This document shows, piece after piece, positions 25,775 through 38,319 of a stretch of 64,000 nucleotides of DNA. Where the stretch lies: NCBI GenBank assembly GCA_014338405.1, contig JTDE01000446.1:138355-202354 (forward strand), in the 5' to 3' direction. The DNA comes from Paragonimus skrjabini miyazakii (lineage: Eukaryota > Platyhelminthes > Trematoda > Plagiorchiida > Troglotrematidae). Every line of letters starts with the position of its first letter. Positions within the stretch are counted from its first letter, which is position 1. Made by a program: the position numbers and the translations under genes. The notes below the pieces were generated by a model. That model searched no databases. It had not been told where the DNA came from and saw nothing but the letters and a program-made list of their open reading frames with translations.

Positions 25775-26115
25775 GAAATCAACGGCTCAGTGGTCAACAA
25801 GGTTACCTCAAAATAACTGTTGAAGGTAAGATATGAACAAGACGGTTACCATATCTGCTGTCGAAACGGTCGACCAGGCGAATACAGCCCAGCGTTTGCA
25901 TATGATAACTCACTCGTGCTTAATATGAAGTCACTGGCCTAGTGGTCAAGACGATTGCTAAATGATTGTGTTTGACCCTTTGTATAGGCTAATTCATTCA
26001 TACCTAATGTCAACACGGTTGACTCATGAAAGCGTGGTCGGAGTTCATATCCCGGCCGTGGCAAGGATATGAACTAGCGACGAGTTCCAACGCGACTGGA
26101 ACTCAGTCGTAGTGC
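25775..26115 (+). repeat. Cluster of tRNA-like SINE fragments
   Basis: Three degenerate tRNA-like pieces lie side by side. GGCTCAGTGGTCAAC at about 25,784 and GGCCTAGTGGTCAAGACG at about 25,937 both match the A-box form TGGCNNAGTGG. A further piece at about 26,010-26,075 has a B-box-like GGAGTTCATATCCCGGCC. The first two share the phrase AGTGGTCAA and probably derive from the same SINE family. Confidence 0.45.
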
Positions 26116-26119
26116 TTCT

Positions 26120-29100
26120 TTTCAAAACAAGCTGAGAATGCAGCAACGGCGATCAGTCGTGTAGTGGTTAATTTGTATGTAAGAAGATTTGTGAAACAGA
26201 AGATGCAGTGTGTCACAATCACAAAGCATGTACCGTACTCTTGTATTTGCAAGATCAGAAATTCGTTCACTAAGTTGAACTGAGAGCCTCTGTAACAAAT
26301 AATGGCGACCGTCTAACAAGTGGTCCATAAATGTCACGTCCAGTCGGTTTCCTGAAATTTCCGATCCATAGAAACTTTCAGTTGTTGTATTGTGTATTGA
26401 TGGGGTGTTCATCTGGTGTACAGCACAACTGTACGATGCTTTCGTCTGTAAATATCCACTCGAACAACCCTCGTACCATTGCAGGTTTCTGATCAGTTTT
26501 GACATGCCTCTACACTAATGTCGAGATGATAAACTCTCATCTACAAGGCTTTCTCTGTTTGGACAATTTAAACAATACGATTCCCACCATCATCAATAAT
26601 CAATTTCTTCGTTTTTCCCATTTATTCAAAAGAATGCATGTCGCATCCTTGAAACCCAAGTCCACAAATAAGAGCAAGATTAATCTTAGAACATCTGATG
26701 GAGACTAGGTGAACTCATTTCGGCATATTGAGTTGCATACCCAATTGACCGATTTTCAATACATACTATACGCGGTCAGTAGGTGCTCACTTTTCTCAGT
26801 CGATGTTTAGCCCTTGTGCTGTCAACAAAGAGCTCTCAGCACTAACTGATAAGTCGATATCATGTAAGACTCTTCAGTCTTCATGAAATGAATCTTTCTC
26901 TAACAAACGGGACCAAACTGTCCTGTAGTATCTAGTATAACTAGGTTGATTCTAGTATTTCGAAGGTACCCGGTCAATAAGAGACCCACGCTTACAAAGT
27001 AGGGTTATATAAGTGATATGTCTGATGATCAAAATTCACCAGGAGTATACGAACGGGCTCGCAAACGAAGCTTAGTTTCTACCCTAGTTGTGTTTGAATG
27101 AGGACACGGAATATCTTGTTGAGTCGACAGTAGACTTGATCTAATTATTCCTCGAGAAAGATGCTTTACGAAAAAAATCGTCATGTATATTTGACCAAAA
27201 CCAGTTTGATCCCATGTCCACCTGGATTATTTCAGGCAGTTGGTTCCTTCAACGAGGTAGATTAGAACAATGGGAAGTCATAGATAATGTGAGGTTTGCT
27301 GGGTTAACACATCGCACGTTTGAGTACATATGAATGTGCAGCTAATTTTCAACCTTGGAACAATGATCCGTAGAAGGACATTGGACAGATAGGAAGAACG
27401 AAGAATATGGAAGGCAGACGACCGAAACTGTCAAATCACGGGACTAACGACTGTCAAGATGATCACAACGTCAGAACACACTGGTGCTGAACACATAGGA
27501 ATGATTTGAGCGTCTCCTTTCTGGAGTTTTAGCAGACTGATGAACAGGTTTTCGATTACTCTGAAAAATCATGCGAGAGTTGTTTTGACCCTTGAATTAA
27601 ACACTTTGTTGTGGATAAAGTTAGATTTCGCTTGAAAGCCTCAACACAAACTTTGTATCGAGAAAACTAGTTAAGAGTTTGGGGCTATTTAAGACAGATA
27701 GAATGATATACACGGCTATCACTCCTGGTGTTATTTAGGGGTCCAATACCGGTTAAGAGAACTAATATTTCTATACCCAAAATAAAATTTTGGGTTTGTT
27801 CGTAGGTGTACATTAAGCAGACCTCACATGAACTAAAATTGGACTAAATGAACAACAAATGCGTGTCGCAATACTACCCAGAAAACTTCTTGCACTGACA
27901 ACCACATGCGTTATTTCGGCAAGATGAGCGGATTATTGGACACAGTGGTTATACGAAGTATTCGACAACGAACCAAATGTCAGAGTATAAGTTTACAGTG
28001 TGATAACAGAAATCGCAACAACGAAGCGGTTTATGGACTAAACCGTTCACCGACTATTCTCTTCACCTTGTACATGTTCCGGGTTTTTTTGCAGAGATAA
28101 TGTACGAGCTAGGACTGAACGAGATATCCGTGAACAGAGGTGCGCACAAACGTTGATGAAAGGTTCGTGAAGTTTACAGATCACGAAATCAGAAAGAAGT
28201 CTGTTGGAAAAATAGTCACAAGCTTTGAAGATGCTAGAAATGATATTGCCAGCGAGTAAGGCAACAGCGAGCTCGGTTGAAACCAAAAGGAATACTTGAC
28301 CGAGTGACTGAGAATGATGAAATCCTTTCTAATAGTTCACTAGAGGACAGTAAGGCCAATGTGGTAACACACAATCCATGACAAATAGTTTCGTAAAATA
28401 AAGGGGAATTATTGAGCATTTTGAGTGACAGACGAAAAAGATAAACGTCGAACTTTCGACATGGCATCACTGCTATACTGTGATTAGTTGATAGACCACT
28501 AGACAGTTATATTGGGAGTTATCTAACAAATTGAGAAATTTGTATGGTAGTCAATGCAACGGATATGGGGGTTAAATAAGTGAAATAATCACAATTCTCT
28601 CACGTTTGCAAAAAAAACTAGTTTGCCCCTTTCGGCTTTCAAGTCATCCTACTGCTAGTTTTGTTCTTTCAATCACTTGATGGTTTCCATTGAGATTAGA
28701 ACGTCATTATCCGTTCATCTTATAAAATTCAAGTCTGGTCGTTTTTACCAAAATACCACCGTACAACAACCCAAATAGTCTACTTATTTAAGAAGATATC
28801 GGAATAACTGGAAGATCTTTGAAATATAGATTGGAGAAGAAAATGAAATGGATTGCACCCTGAAAAGTTCCACATTTGATTGGAGTGTTGGACAGGTCGG
28901 GACCAGTCGGTGTGAACAGTCGTTCTCGATTAAGTTAATTTACAATCTATCCGATCTTCTTATCGAACATATCGTTTTAGTTACACAACCGCGTAATATC
29001 TTGTCAGTACAAGTTAATGCATCCGTTAGGAGGGATAAAATGAATTAGATTGAATCGTTTGTTTGTACGTGGTAAAATATTTGTGATAACAGATATTTTT

Positions 29101-29690
29101 CCATCGCTTCAGGAACAACAAAAGAACAGACAATCCGGTTGTACTCATTGAAATTCTGTATCGGAACAGGAGTAATATATATTCCTTCTACACTGTGCTA
29201 TTTTGTCTTGTTCTATGGAATTTTGATAAATATTCACTGGTGACATGATCAACCAATCTGCACAACCTCTCAGCAGAAAGGGTGAAACTATCTGAATTGA
29301 GGCTTTTAGTGTCTTAAAACGTATCAATTAGTGAGTATCGGATGGTGTTCAAGTATTTTGCTAGTGCTGGTTTCGCGTTGGACACATTCAAGTAAATTGA
29401 TTTGCTAAATGTTATTTGATGACGCACTGAAACTGCATAGGAGTGTTTAGGCATAGAAATCAACAAAATCACTAGGGGCAAAAAGGTTGTAAATAGGCTT
29501 AACAGATACGACCTGTTGACCTTGTGGCTGTCTGTCCTGCATCGATCCAGTTGATTTATCTGTGAGTTTAGATGGGTTAAACATTCAAAAGATGACTTGA
29601 AAACAGCTTTCTTCTGCAGCAATTTGTCTACTTGACTAGATTAATTTCACGTATGCCCTGTTCTACGCTCTCTTCCATTCTGCTGGAATT
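26120..29690. other. Gene-free stretch
   Basis: No gene is supported. A 127-codon minus-strand frame (26,122-26,505) and several shorter ones on both strands around 28.0-28.5 kb have no recognisable motif. Confidence 0.4.
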
Positions 29691-29944
29691 CGTATCTGGT
29701 ATATGGTCTAGACCGCTGCCTCCGTACCCCTCAGCAGCAACCTGTTAGCTCCAGGCTGTGGTCTGGAATTACCTGTCGTCTTATTCCATAAATTTTGGAA
29801 CGATTCATCCACCAGAGGGAGATTTTGAATCAGAAGTACAACGTCACTGAAATAGTTCTTGATTTCTGAAGTCTGGATCGAATTCAAATATGCCTCAGTC
29901 CGAAACAGTTCGTAAGCATTCGGACCATAGAGAATACACAACAT
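29314..29944 (-). pseudogene. Possible Ty3/gypsy gag remnant (weak)
   Basis: Minus-strand reading of this interval begins with a frame LCILYGPNAYELFRTEAY followed by a long helical stretch, passes stops, and resumes with FECLTHLNSQINQ-like sequence in the frame 29,314-29,622. The opening resembles the capsid region of Ty3/gypsy gag proteins, in which a FGxxAYxLL helix precedes a series of helices ending in a QxxxE...C segment. There is no zinc knuckle and no neighbouring protease or reverse transcriptase. The resemblance is loose and could be chance. Confidence 0.2.
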
Positions 29945-32900
29945 GGGGAATAGTTGTTTTTATTCATTCATAAACAAACCGACATATCGATGTGTGCACC
30001 AAACTGTCAGAATCAATTCACCTGAAGGTCAGCGGGGAAGTTTTGCGTGTATGGTCCACAGGATAGGTATGCAACGACGACAACAAACTCCACTCGCCCG
30101 CTATGCCCCGTATGCGTGCTTCCCATGTTCCGATTTATATTACTGACTATTATTGCTGTGTAATCTCCGATTAATTTTCGTACTTACACACCTCATAGTC
30201 ATATATATGCGGTACTGTAATGGACTTTAACTTCCAACGTTCAGTTTTGAATTTGGATATCATCGTTTGTGTGAAATTTTTGGGAGTCCTTCTGAGATCA
30301 GAAGACCGTGTGAATCTTTCAGTAGTCCGGCGCTTTTTACAGATAACCCATCTTGACGATTGGTTTCTTCTGCAATGATTAATGACACTGTGTTGCTAGG
30401 ATGTGTTTTCAAAACTTGCGGTTCATTCAACACGGACCACTGGTCCATTCATCTCCCATAAATCAGTCTGCTGAGTTAATGAACACGAATTAGGACCGAA
30501 CTAATTTATTTGCGCATTATCATAAAAGAACTGGAAAAAACTGAAACCGAAAGTACAAGAGAAACATGCACCCGTGTAGTTAACTAACTGGTTGTAGCCT
30601 TCTTTACGATAACTGTTTCGTCACGTGACCTTGGTATGCAAATTGGTTTTCGAATGCGACTTTATTTTGCCACATGGTCGCATGTATCAGAAAGTGGTCA
30701 CATTTATGTGTGCTACTTATAATTTAATAGTAGTATCAACTTTGCAAGTCAAAACTAAACTGAACTGAGTAGTGCAGTTCGCAGAATAAGTTGGGGAAAC
30801 AAGAAAAACAGCGAGCTTTGATAAATTCCAAAGTTACGATAACCGAACACATTTATAAAGACCATGAGCTACTATTTACATATAAACATGAAATTTCCGC
30901 CTTTATAACGCTAGCAAGTGGGCCAACGCGAACGATCAATCGAGATTAACCACACGTCTAAACCTGACCTAGATTCGGTCTGTTGCTTCAACTTATTTGA
31001 GTTGATGCTAACTTTTCTGTTGTCCTTGAAGGCAGTGCAGCTGTCTGGTTAGTCCGATTATGTATGTTAGTGTGCAGTGATCGATATCTGAATGATTCTC
31101 TTTGGACCTCTTGAATGTGAATTAACGTTGATTCTTCCCTACAATAATATCAATTGTGATCTTAATCGCTCTTGCCAATCCCATGGTCAAACTAGCATAT
31201 GAGGCCTTCAGGTCCATTCTGATTGGATGGTACGGTTGACTACATCACAAATGTTACACACAAAATCTAAGCAACCACATGCTCACACAGCCCTGGGTCC
31301 TTGTATATGAATGACGAGGGGAATGATACGAAAACTGATCAAAACAAAACCCAGACTATTTGGTTTATCAGTATGTTTGTCCCACACACCTGTTTAATGA
31401 CAGAATGTTTTGCAGAAAACATATGGACAAACGGAACATGGGAGACCGGCAATGGATAAGTTAGTGGGTAGAGGAGAACAGCAGAAGAAAATGTCTATCT
31501 ATCGAACACCTGTCCACTTTGAAGTCATTACGGCCCGCTCAATTAAAAGCGGCATCGATCACATCTGAGCAAACAAACACTTCATCAGTTACAGTTAGCT
31601 GGATCCCATACGATATTAGGCAACTGAACTGTGTCAAATAATTCTTCGGGAATCCTATAGAATACGTTGATTCCCAGCCACCATGCACCGGGATGATTGT
31701 ATATGTGCAGTTACGTCGGAGAACAGGTAACATAATCAAAGTGTAAAGAGTATCTAGTCAGTGTGTAGGTCATGAGAAAGTAGAAATCATAGCAACTGTC
31801 AACTGATTTGCGAAAGAACTCTAGCTGTCTTTGGATGAAACAAAAACTTTTTCCATTTCGACATGTCGTTAAAGCATCAGCAACAGTTAAAAGTCAATGT
31901 TAAGCACACTTTGAGCTCTTTTTCAGTTTAGAATATCTCAGTTTCAATTTAAGGTTTTCTAAATGGGTTAGCTGGATTTCAGTGACGAACGGGGTCGCAC
32001 GGCTAATGTGCACATGAGCAGACTGGAAAACACAGGAATTGGTTAGCTCTTACAGAGTGAGAAGACGCGATTCAACCAACTGCAGAGAATAAACCAGATT
32101 AGTTTGCCTAGGCCCATTTACCTTGGACATTGTACATTGACGTCGAGACGTCTTGAACTGGAAGAAGTATAGCTAAACTTCCGCAAACATTTTGGTAAGC
32201 AGCGAACCATTAACTAACCAATGGGGTAAAACCCATTGACCTTAGAACAGCAAATTGATCGTCATCTATTCTAAAACGTGTACTTCTACTTTCGTTTTAT
32301 GAAATGTAAATAGCAAAACACGACCGTAAGTAAGATAAGATGGGCTAGTTTGGGAGGCTATTATTGAGTGGAGTAGAGAACGAGGCAAAATTTTATTTTT
32401 TGGGGATTGGCTGATTTAAAGGAGATAAATGGAGTAAAGTTGTCGATATATGAGCCACCAAAATCGTTAACCTCATTAGTAGTCTAGGGAGACAACCATC
32501 TCCGTAGTGTGCAAAACTTAAACATATTTTGCATCGTAAAACTCTTTGCTGTCGGTGTGTAAACTGGAATTTTAAAGAGGAAACAACCGTATGGAAATGT
32601 GCTTGAAGATTACTAATACTGATCACTCTTGCGAATGTTCACTGACTAGTAGTCGGAATTTATTATTAATATATAACGGGGAAAATTCCTTTGATTTAAC
32701 AGCTGTCCAAACCACGACACAAAGACTGACCGAACAGCCGACCACTCCCTCATCTGTTCAAAGTACAACGTCGAGATTGGGCAAACAACAATTTCCATTG
32801 CTGGTATGGTTCTTTGTTCAAACTTGAGCCATACAGGTTAAGGCTTGTGATTTCGCAAATGCCATTTCTGTCAGTCGGTGATAGATTATGACTCCAACAA

Positions 32901-33040
32901 CGCTGACGGAACTCATTATAGGTGTGTTCCTGTACCATAAGAAATAATTGACCCCTATCGTTAATTCAGGATACTTTCCCATCTCTATAAGTTGGGTTTC
33001 GAGGGCCAGTATAGTTTCCAGGACTACTCACACAACAGTC

Positions 33041-33068
33041 TGCAGGCCGAAAAGCTTGCCGGCCTGCA
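33041..33068. repeat. Hairpin-forming inverted repeat
   Basis: TGCAGGCCG and its exact complement CGGCCTGCA are separated by ten bases (AAAAGCTTGC), giving a GC-rich 9-bp stem. There is no T-run after it, so it is not a bacterial-type terminator. Its role is unknown. Confidence 0.7.
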
Positions 33069-33284
33069 ATGGTCGCAAATAAATGGGGTGGTATTCAACG
33101 TCTAACAGTGGAAATCTCCTGGTACTCATCAACTCAAATGTTAAATAAAACGTATGACTTCAGTTATAACGGGAAGTCCAGGATGCGGGACTATTTATCT
33201 GGGTAAACATGGTAGCTGACATGTCTTGCCCCGAAATTCCTATTGTTTCCAACAATGTGATAAGTCGGTCTTGCTCAATATAAC

Positions 33285-33350
33285 GTCATTAGTGCGGTGA
33301 TCAAAACAGTCGCCTCACAATCACTGAACCCGAGTCCTACCCAAGGTCAT
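33285..33350 (+). repeat. tRNA-like SINE fragment
   Basis: TTAGTGCGGTGATCAAAACAG resembles an A-box segment, and ACCCGAGTCCTACCC follows about 30 bp later where a B box would be. The flanks do not pair as an acceptor stem. Confidence 0.4.
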
Positions 33351-34104
33351 GGCAAATATATGTACCACTAATGAACTGAACAAGCGGCTAAACTGGAATA
33401 AAGTAATAAGTCTGAAAGGGAGGAACCGAAAAGTCTACTGGTGATTATCTAAGAAGCAGGGTTTACAATCTAAGCTTGTTTGATCATCGATAAATACACC
33501 GAAACGCTTGAAGTTAGTAACTGAGGCACGGGTGTTCCCAGCATGTTTCCGGGTGCACAGTTAGGGCGGAAAACCCGAAAAAAGAAGTGGTTTAATGCTT
33601 AAGGATGGCAGTTTGTTCTCAGACTGAATTAAACGAGAGAAACGGATCTCAACGTTCATGTTGCACAGTGAAGTTGCTGGACAAGATGCTAAACTTACCG
33701 ATCAGTTAACGAAATCTAGCTATGTGCTGTGAAATTACTGCAACTCCAGTGACCATATGTACCACGCACCACGAATGCTGTTTTCATTCAAACATAACAA
33801 ATAATCGCTTTAAAGTGGTTCATTTGTACCACAGCTATCTAGGTGGTGATGTTATCTACAATGACGTGTTTGCAATGAACTACTGATAGCACCTGTGAGT
33901 AGTATGTAGCTCACAGACAAAAACTGATAAGCAGTCCACTGGTTCGTCCAGGGAAATTGAACTAATCCACTAATCTCGGGCATCGGAGTCCATGAACAGA
34001 CGCTTGTTACAGTAAAACTAGCTCAGTCGAATAGTAACCAAGGCAGGCGGCTCGCACAGCCCAGTATGACTGTTCGTGGAGGTGTATTTTTCACAGTTTG
34101 TAAC

Positions 34105-34127
34105 ATATATATATATATATATATATA
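34105..34127. repeat. AT microsatellite
   Basis: Uninterrupted AT dinucleotide run of about eleven units. Confidence 0.95.
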
Positions 34128-35865
34128 AAGGTATTTCTTTCCTGCTGCATCTATTTGAACGCGAGCTTTTCCCACATTAATCGTGTAGTATTAGTGCACT
34201 CCTTCCCGATTTCTGGGGAGAACAACACGACACAAAGAAAAACCGGGATGCTATGTGTACAGTGGTCCATAGGGTGCATCCCGCATAACCATGGCTACAT
34301 TGATGAACGAATTATTTCTGTGATTGAATGGAGACACATTTCGAGCCAGGTGGTAAAGAGATATGGCAAGTTACCGATAGATCGCAAAAGCAGGGAACAA
34401 AGTAGAGAGCAATCTACGTTCGTAATCGTTCACAAACAATTTTAAGACGAGAAACATCACATTAGAATTCTATCGAAGATGACTGCCAGGAGCGGTCCAC
34501 AGTGTAGTGCCACACTATCTATCACAGCAGTGGATGGTCATTGCAACTTCAGTGTTTGGACACATTCGGAGCTGGCAACCGGGTTCCGATAGCTTCTTCA
34601 GCAGTCACAATGGGACATTTCACACCGTTAGTGTGATCACGTGAAACGCAGCAGATCGTCTTGGCTGTATGCCCATAGTTGACCTGTAGGGCAAAAGTAT
34701 GCATCACTATCCTGTCGTAACATAGACGGAGTGTCGTTCGCATGTTCCTTTCGACAGGTGCCTTGTCGTACGGCTAACTTATTCTGTATCGAAATAAAAG
34801 GAAAATATGTAAATATAGAATAAGATAACACTGCTAGATACTGCCGTCGACTGGGTTAAAGGTGGATGGCACTGTTAGCTGTGCAGCGTGGAAACTGGTC
34901 CACAGGCCCGCACTGAATTTCCTAGTAAACGATATAGTTGAGACTTCAGCATTGTGCGGAGGCCGATGAGAACCAGTGTTTATCTCAGGGAAATTTCAAA
35001 TTCCTGAGCCCAACCCTGGATGCAGAGCCAATTTGGATGCTGCTTTCACTAGGTTCGACCGCATCACACATATTCACAACAAGGGTGTGAAAAGAAGCTT
35101 CCCAGAACCGGGTTGCCAAGTCCAAACTTGTATGAAAAAAGATTTTTTATTTATGTGCTCTAGCTGTCATGACCTGTGGCTATTCTAACAATAACCAAAA
35201 TAGCTTTAGTTTCACGCCGTACTAGGAAGTACCCAATCCTCTCATAACTATTATTCCCATAATTACTTCGTTGGAGTTAGCCTAAAGATGAAACACTGCA
35301 GACCAGCTTTTTGCCAACAACAACTCTTTTGGTGTAGTTGAACAATCGATAGTGAAAATGCTAATTGCGATGTCATAAACGGACGTAAGGAGAATCGTCG
35401 ACAGCGTAAATGACGGAGTGGAAGCTGATGTAGTCAGCTAAGATGGTACGACATAATACTAACTATACACTTTTGGATATGGTCCTTTTTGGGAAATCGC
35501 TCTTAAAATCTGTAGAGAATGTTGCACTACTTTGTTGATATGCTCCAGTTGGTAGCCTGTTTTTCGCGTAGATCCGTACCTACCTGCACGTCTTCCACAA
35601 GACTACATGTCGGTCAGAAGCTAAACAATAGAACGCATGTTTCAAGCAAATTAGCCTCATACCATACAGCTTATAGTAGAATATCAGATCACCGTATGCA
35701 CTGGAGCATGGGGTGTTAATAACTTAACGTGTAAATTGTTAGTCAACATGGATCACACTTCCTCGTTAAGGTACAGATAGTTATTTATGGAAGACGTGAA
35801 TTCCACACTCTGAACAACATCGTCCGTTAGCTGTTTTGTATTGTTGTGTGACAGGCAGTTTCGTT

Positions 35866-35885
35866 GTGAGTAGTGTACTACTCAC
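35866..35885. repeat. Perfect 20-bp palindrome
   Basis: GTGAGTAGT, two bases (GT), then ACTACTCAC: two exact 9-base arms. It could form a small cruciform or bind a dimeric protein, but nothing around it indicates use. Confidence 0.7.
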
Positions 35886-37327
35886 AAGTAGTATATTATC
35901 TACAGGCGACATTCAGGTACAAAAGGGTAAGCTCCAAACGCCAGGAAGAGGACGGACAGGGAGAGAGTATCGGAATAGTGTGTACGCGCTGTGGCAGAAG
36001 TTCCACCAAGGCGAATGACAACATACTTTCTCCCAATGTATGTGAATACACGTCTGCCGTGCAAATCAGCGTACGCGTTCGTGGTTCCATTTATTAACAT
36101 GACCTGTACGGGAGTTTGTGCAATAAACGAATTCGCTTGCCAAGCGTCTTGCGGTCACAACAGTATCAGGATAGGGCATCGGAGACCATTTACAAAAGTT
36201 GTTGGAGCAGAACAATTTGGCTTCAAGACAGATCATCAACCAAGACACCAAAATCCATTAAGTGTGTGCAAGTTAATTTGGCTGCAGCACCCAAAGCCAA
36301 TAAAACCTGACACTATTCTGTTCACGTGGGACCCACTGATCGTAAAAAATATATAATAAAGATAGTTGTTCCAAAAAATCTTCACTTTCGTTTGTAGAAA
36401 CAATTTTAGAAACTCTTGTATTCTGAGTTGCAAGGCAATGTTCTAAAAGCACTGACAGGATCAGCGATACATGTAAAGGAGTTTGGCAGTTTTTCAACTT
36501 AAAATATGTAATTCAACTTGGACTACTTGACTGGAGTAGGCATACATCGCATCTCATACAGGCCCAGACAAAACCGGACACAGACATTCTGTAACCATTT
36601 TACATGGGGTAGGCGTTTTAGTTCATTTTCCGGGCATGATGTGAGCAGTCAACCTTGTACAAACTCCAAGTTTTAGCCAGACGAGTCCGATATGCACCAC
36701 TGTGTCAAAACCAGAATGGACACGTGGTCACAGTCAACCATTTAAAAGCCAAGATTCTGTATCGATCGTTGTCTTCGATAGCCGACTGATACTAGCCAAT
36801 GAAGCGGATGCAGCGAGTGTGTACAGCAGCAGACACGATATTGACAGTCTTTCAATTGTTTCTTTCTTTGACTGGGCAGGGACTGAAGAACAAATAAGAC
36901 ACGCGTCTGGCGCATTAGCTCTATTATGGCCGAGTGATCTTCACTGTTCTACTTCATATCTGCCCTACCGATCATGCAAAGATGCGATTGTTTAAAACGG
37001 TCAGGCAACACAGCCCAACTAAATTACTGAATCGTATCGGACTCGACCTGAGGTTCTAGTTATTTTCTGTAAAGCAAAATAATTGATGTGCTCATAGTCC
37101 TTCATTCACTCAGTCATTTCAAGGGCTGCCTAATTAAATCTGCTTCTTATAACTGCTTATATAATTCAGAAGGAAAACATGTATTTCTAAATGATACTTT
37201 TTTAATCACCTGCAGTTAAATCACGCACGAAATTGTCGAAACGTCAAGATCACGATTTGTTACCTGCATATTTTAGCAACCTCTAGTATGAATTTTTAAT
37301 TGGTTATGAACCAATGAGAGAGTATAC

Positions 37328-37660
37328 TGTAGCAAAAAGTAGTTGAATAAAGTATGATCTTTAGTGTCCAACTCGCAGTTCCTCACGCGACGCATACTAA
37401 CGTATTCAGGAACCGGATTTCCAGTCTATGACACAGCAGCGGTTTTCCACTCACACGTCATGTGCAATTCTACCTGGTTTGTGTGTGTGACTGACACTCT
37501 CTGTCGTGGGTTTTTGTTGGTCCGATTTCGTTAAGTGATGGCTCGTCTGGTCGCTCGTGTTGCCCGCAATCAGCTGATTGTGTGCTTTGGCTATACCTCA
37601 CCACCGCGTTGAGGTATTGCACCGAGTGTTGGAATAATCACGCATCCGATTGGATCATAC
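37328..37660 (+). repeat. LTR-like repeat, copy A
   Basis: Begins TGTAGC, has AATAAAG within the first 20 bp, then GTCCAACTCGC, a TGTGTGTGTGAC stretch, GGTCCGATTTCGTT, and GTCGCTCGTG, and ends near GGAATAATCACGC. The same ordered blocks recur in copy B at 61,887-62,230. A TGTAGC start and an early polyadenylation signal fit an LTR of a Ty3/gypsy-type element, but I could not define the 3' boundary or a target-site duplication. It may be a solo LTR fragment or another interspersed repeat. Confidence 0.6.
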
Positions 37661-38118
37661 ATCAGAATACTGCTCGAGTGTGAACGTCCCAGCGTATCAC
37701 TGATCAGTACTGAGATGTCAATTCCCCTGGTCTTGACTAACAGAATGGCACGGTTTGATATCACTATTAGATAATTCCTTGATTAGGCCACAACGAGTTA
37801 AAACCCAAAAAGTTAGCGGTTTCACAACGTCTCGACCCTCTCGGAGAGCGTTTATCAAGCGGTTTAAATCAGAAAATTTACAGTGTACAAGCTTCAAATG
37901 CGGCAGTCATCAATTGATACGTGTTTGTCTGTTTAACAAGCGGTGTGTAGACAGGCCACCGATAGGATGTATAGGGTTGACGGTTCACCTGAGGTCACCA
38001 CATGACGACCCCAGGTGCGAATAAGGATAGGGAGTCATTATGTGTACGCGCGTTTACTCTGTATGCGTGTAGAATGACTGGGATAGGGAGTGGGTGAAAG
38101 GAATGCCACAAACCTCTC

Positions 38119-38316
38119 CTACGTGGTGTCATTATTGTTCACCAAGTGAATCATGTCAAACGAATGACAATTCGGATCGATCACTAAGGCTTCTGCCAGC
38201 AGACGTTCATTGTGGTTACGGGAATCACTTTTTAGCACAGTCGGATGGTCAAAGTCTACTTGATGTTGTTTGAGGATCGCGTGTGCTGCAATGGCTGAAT
38301 GGCTGATATCCCTCAA
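38119..38316 (-). pseudogene. GIY-YIG domain C-terminal fragment of a retroelement
   Basis: The minus-strand frame includes SAIAAHAILKQHQVDFDHP, VLKSDSR and a NERLLAEALVI segment. This order (SAIAxHxxxxxHxxDF, then a glutamate within an ERLxxEA helix) matches the C-terminal half of GIY-YIG endonuclease domains attached to retroelements. The YIG half is not in frame upstream. It is a different lineage from PLE1 and PLE2, whose matching segment reads SSILAHL. It is only a stub, with no reverse transcriptase seen within the neighbouring kilobase. Confidence 0.5.
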
Positions 38317-38319
38317 TCT

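Larger units (their letters stand above)
29950..37320. other. Gene-free stretch
   Basis: No gene is supported. The interval holds a 9-bp-arm hairpin at 33,041-33,068, a tRNA-like fragment near 33.3 kb, an AT microsatellite at 34,105-34,127, and a perfect palindrome at 35,866-35,885. Open frames around 35.9-36.4 kb on both strands have no clear assignment. Confidence 0.4.

Noticed and set aside
26122..26505. 127-codon minus-strand open frame
   Set aside because: No motif, no start context, no flanking exons; cannot be supported as a gene.
33041..33068. Rho-independent-type terminator
   Set aside because: The stem is good but there is no T run and the context is eukaryotic.
35873..36356. Open frames with a CTRCGRSSTKAND segment and a later FGFKTDHQP
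   Set aside because: They faintly recall a retroviral zinc knuckle and a gypsy RNase H motif, but the second half of the knuckle and any protease or reverse transcriptase are absent, and both strands are open there.
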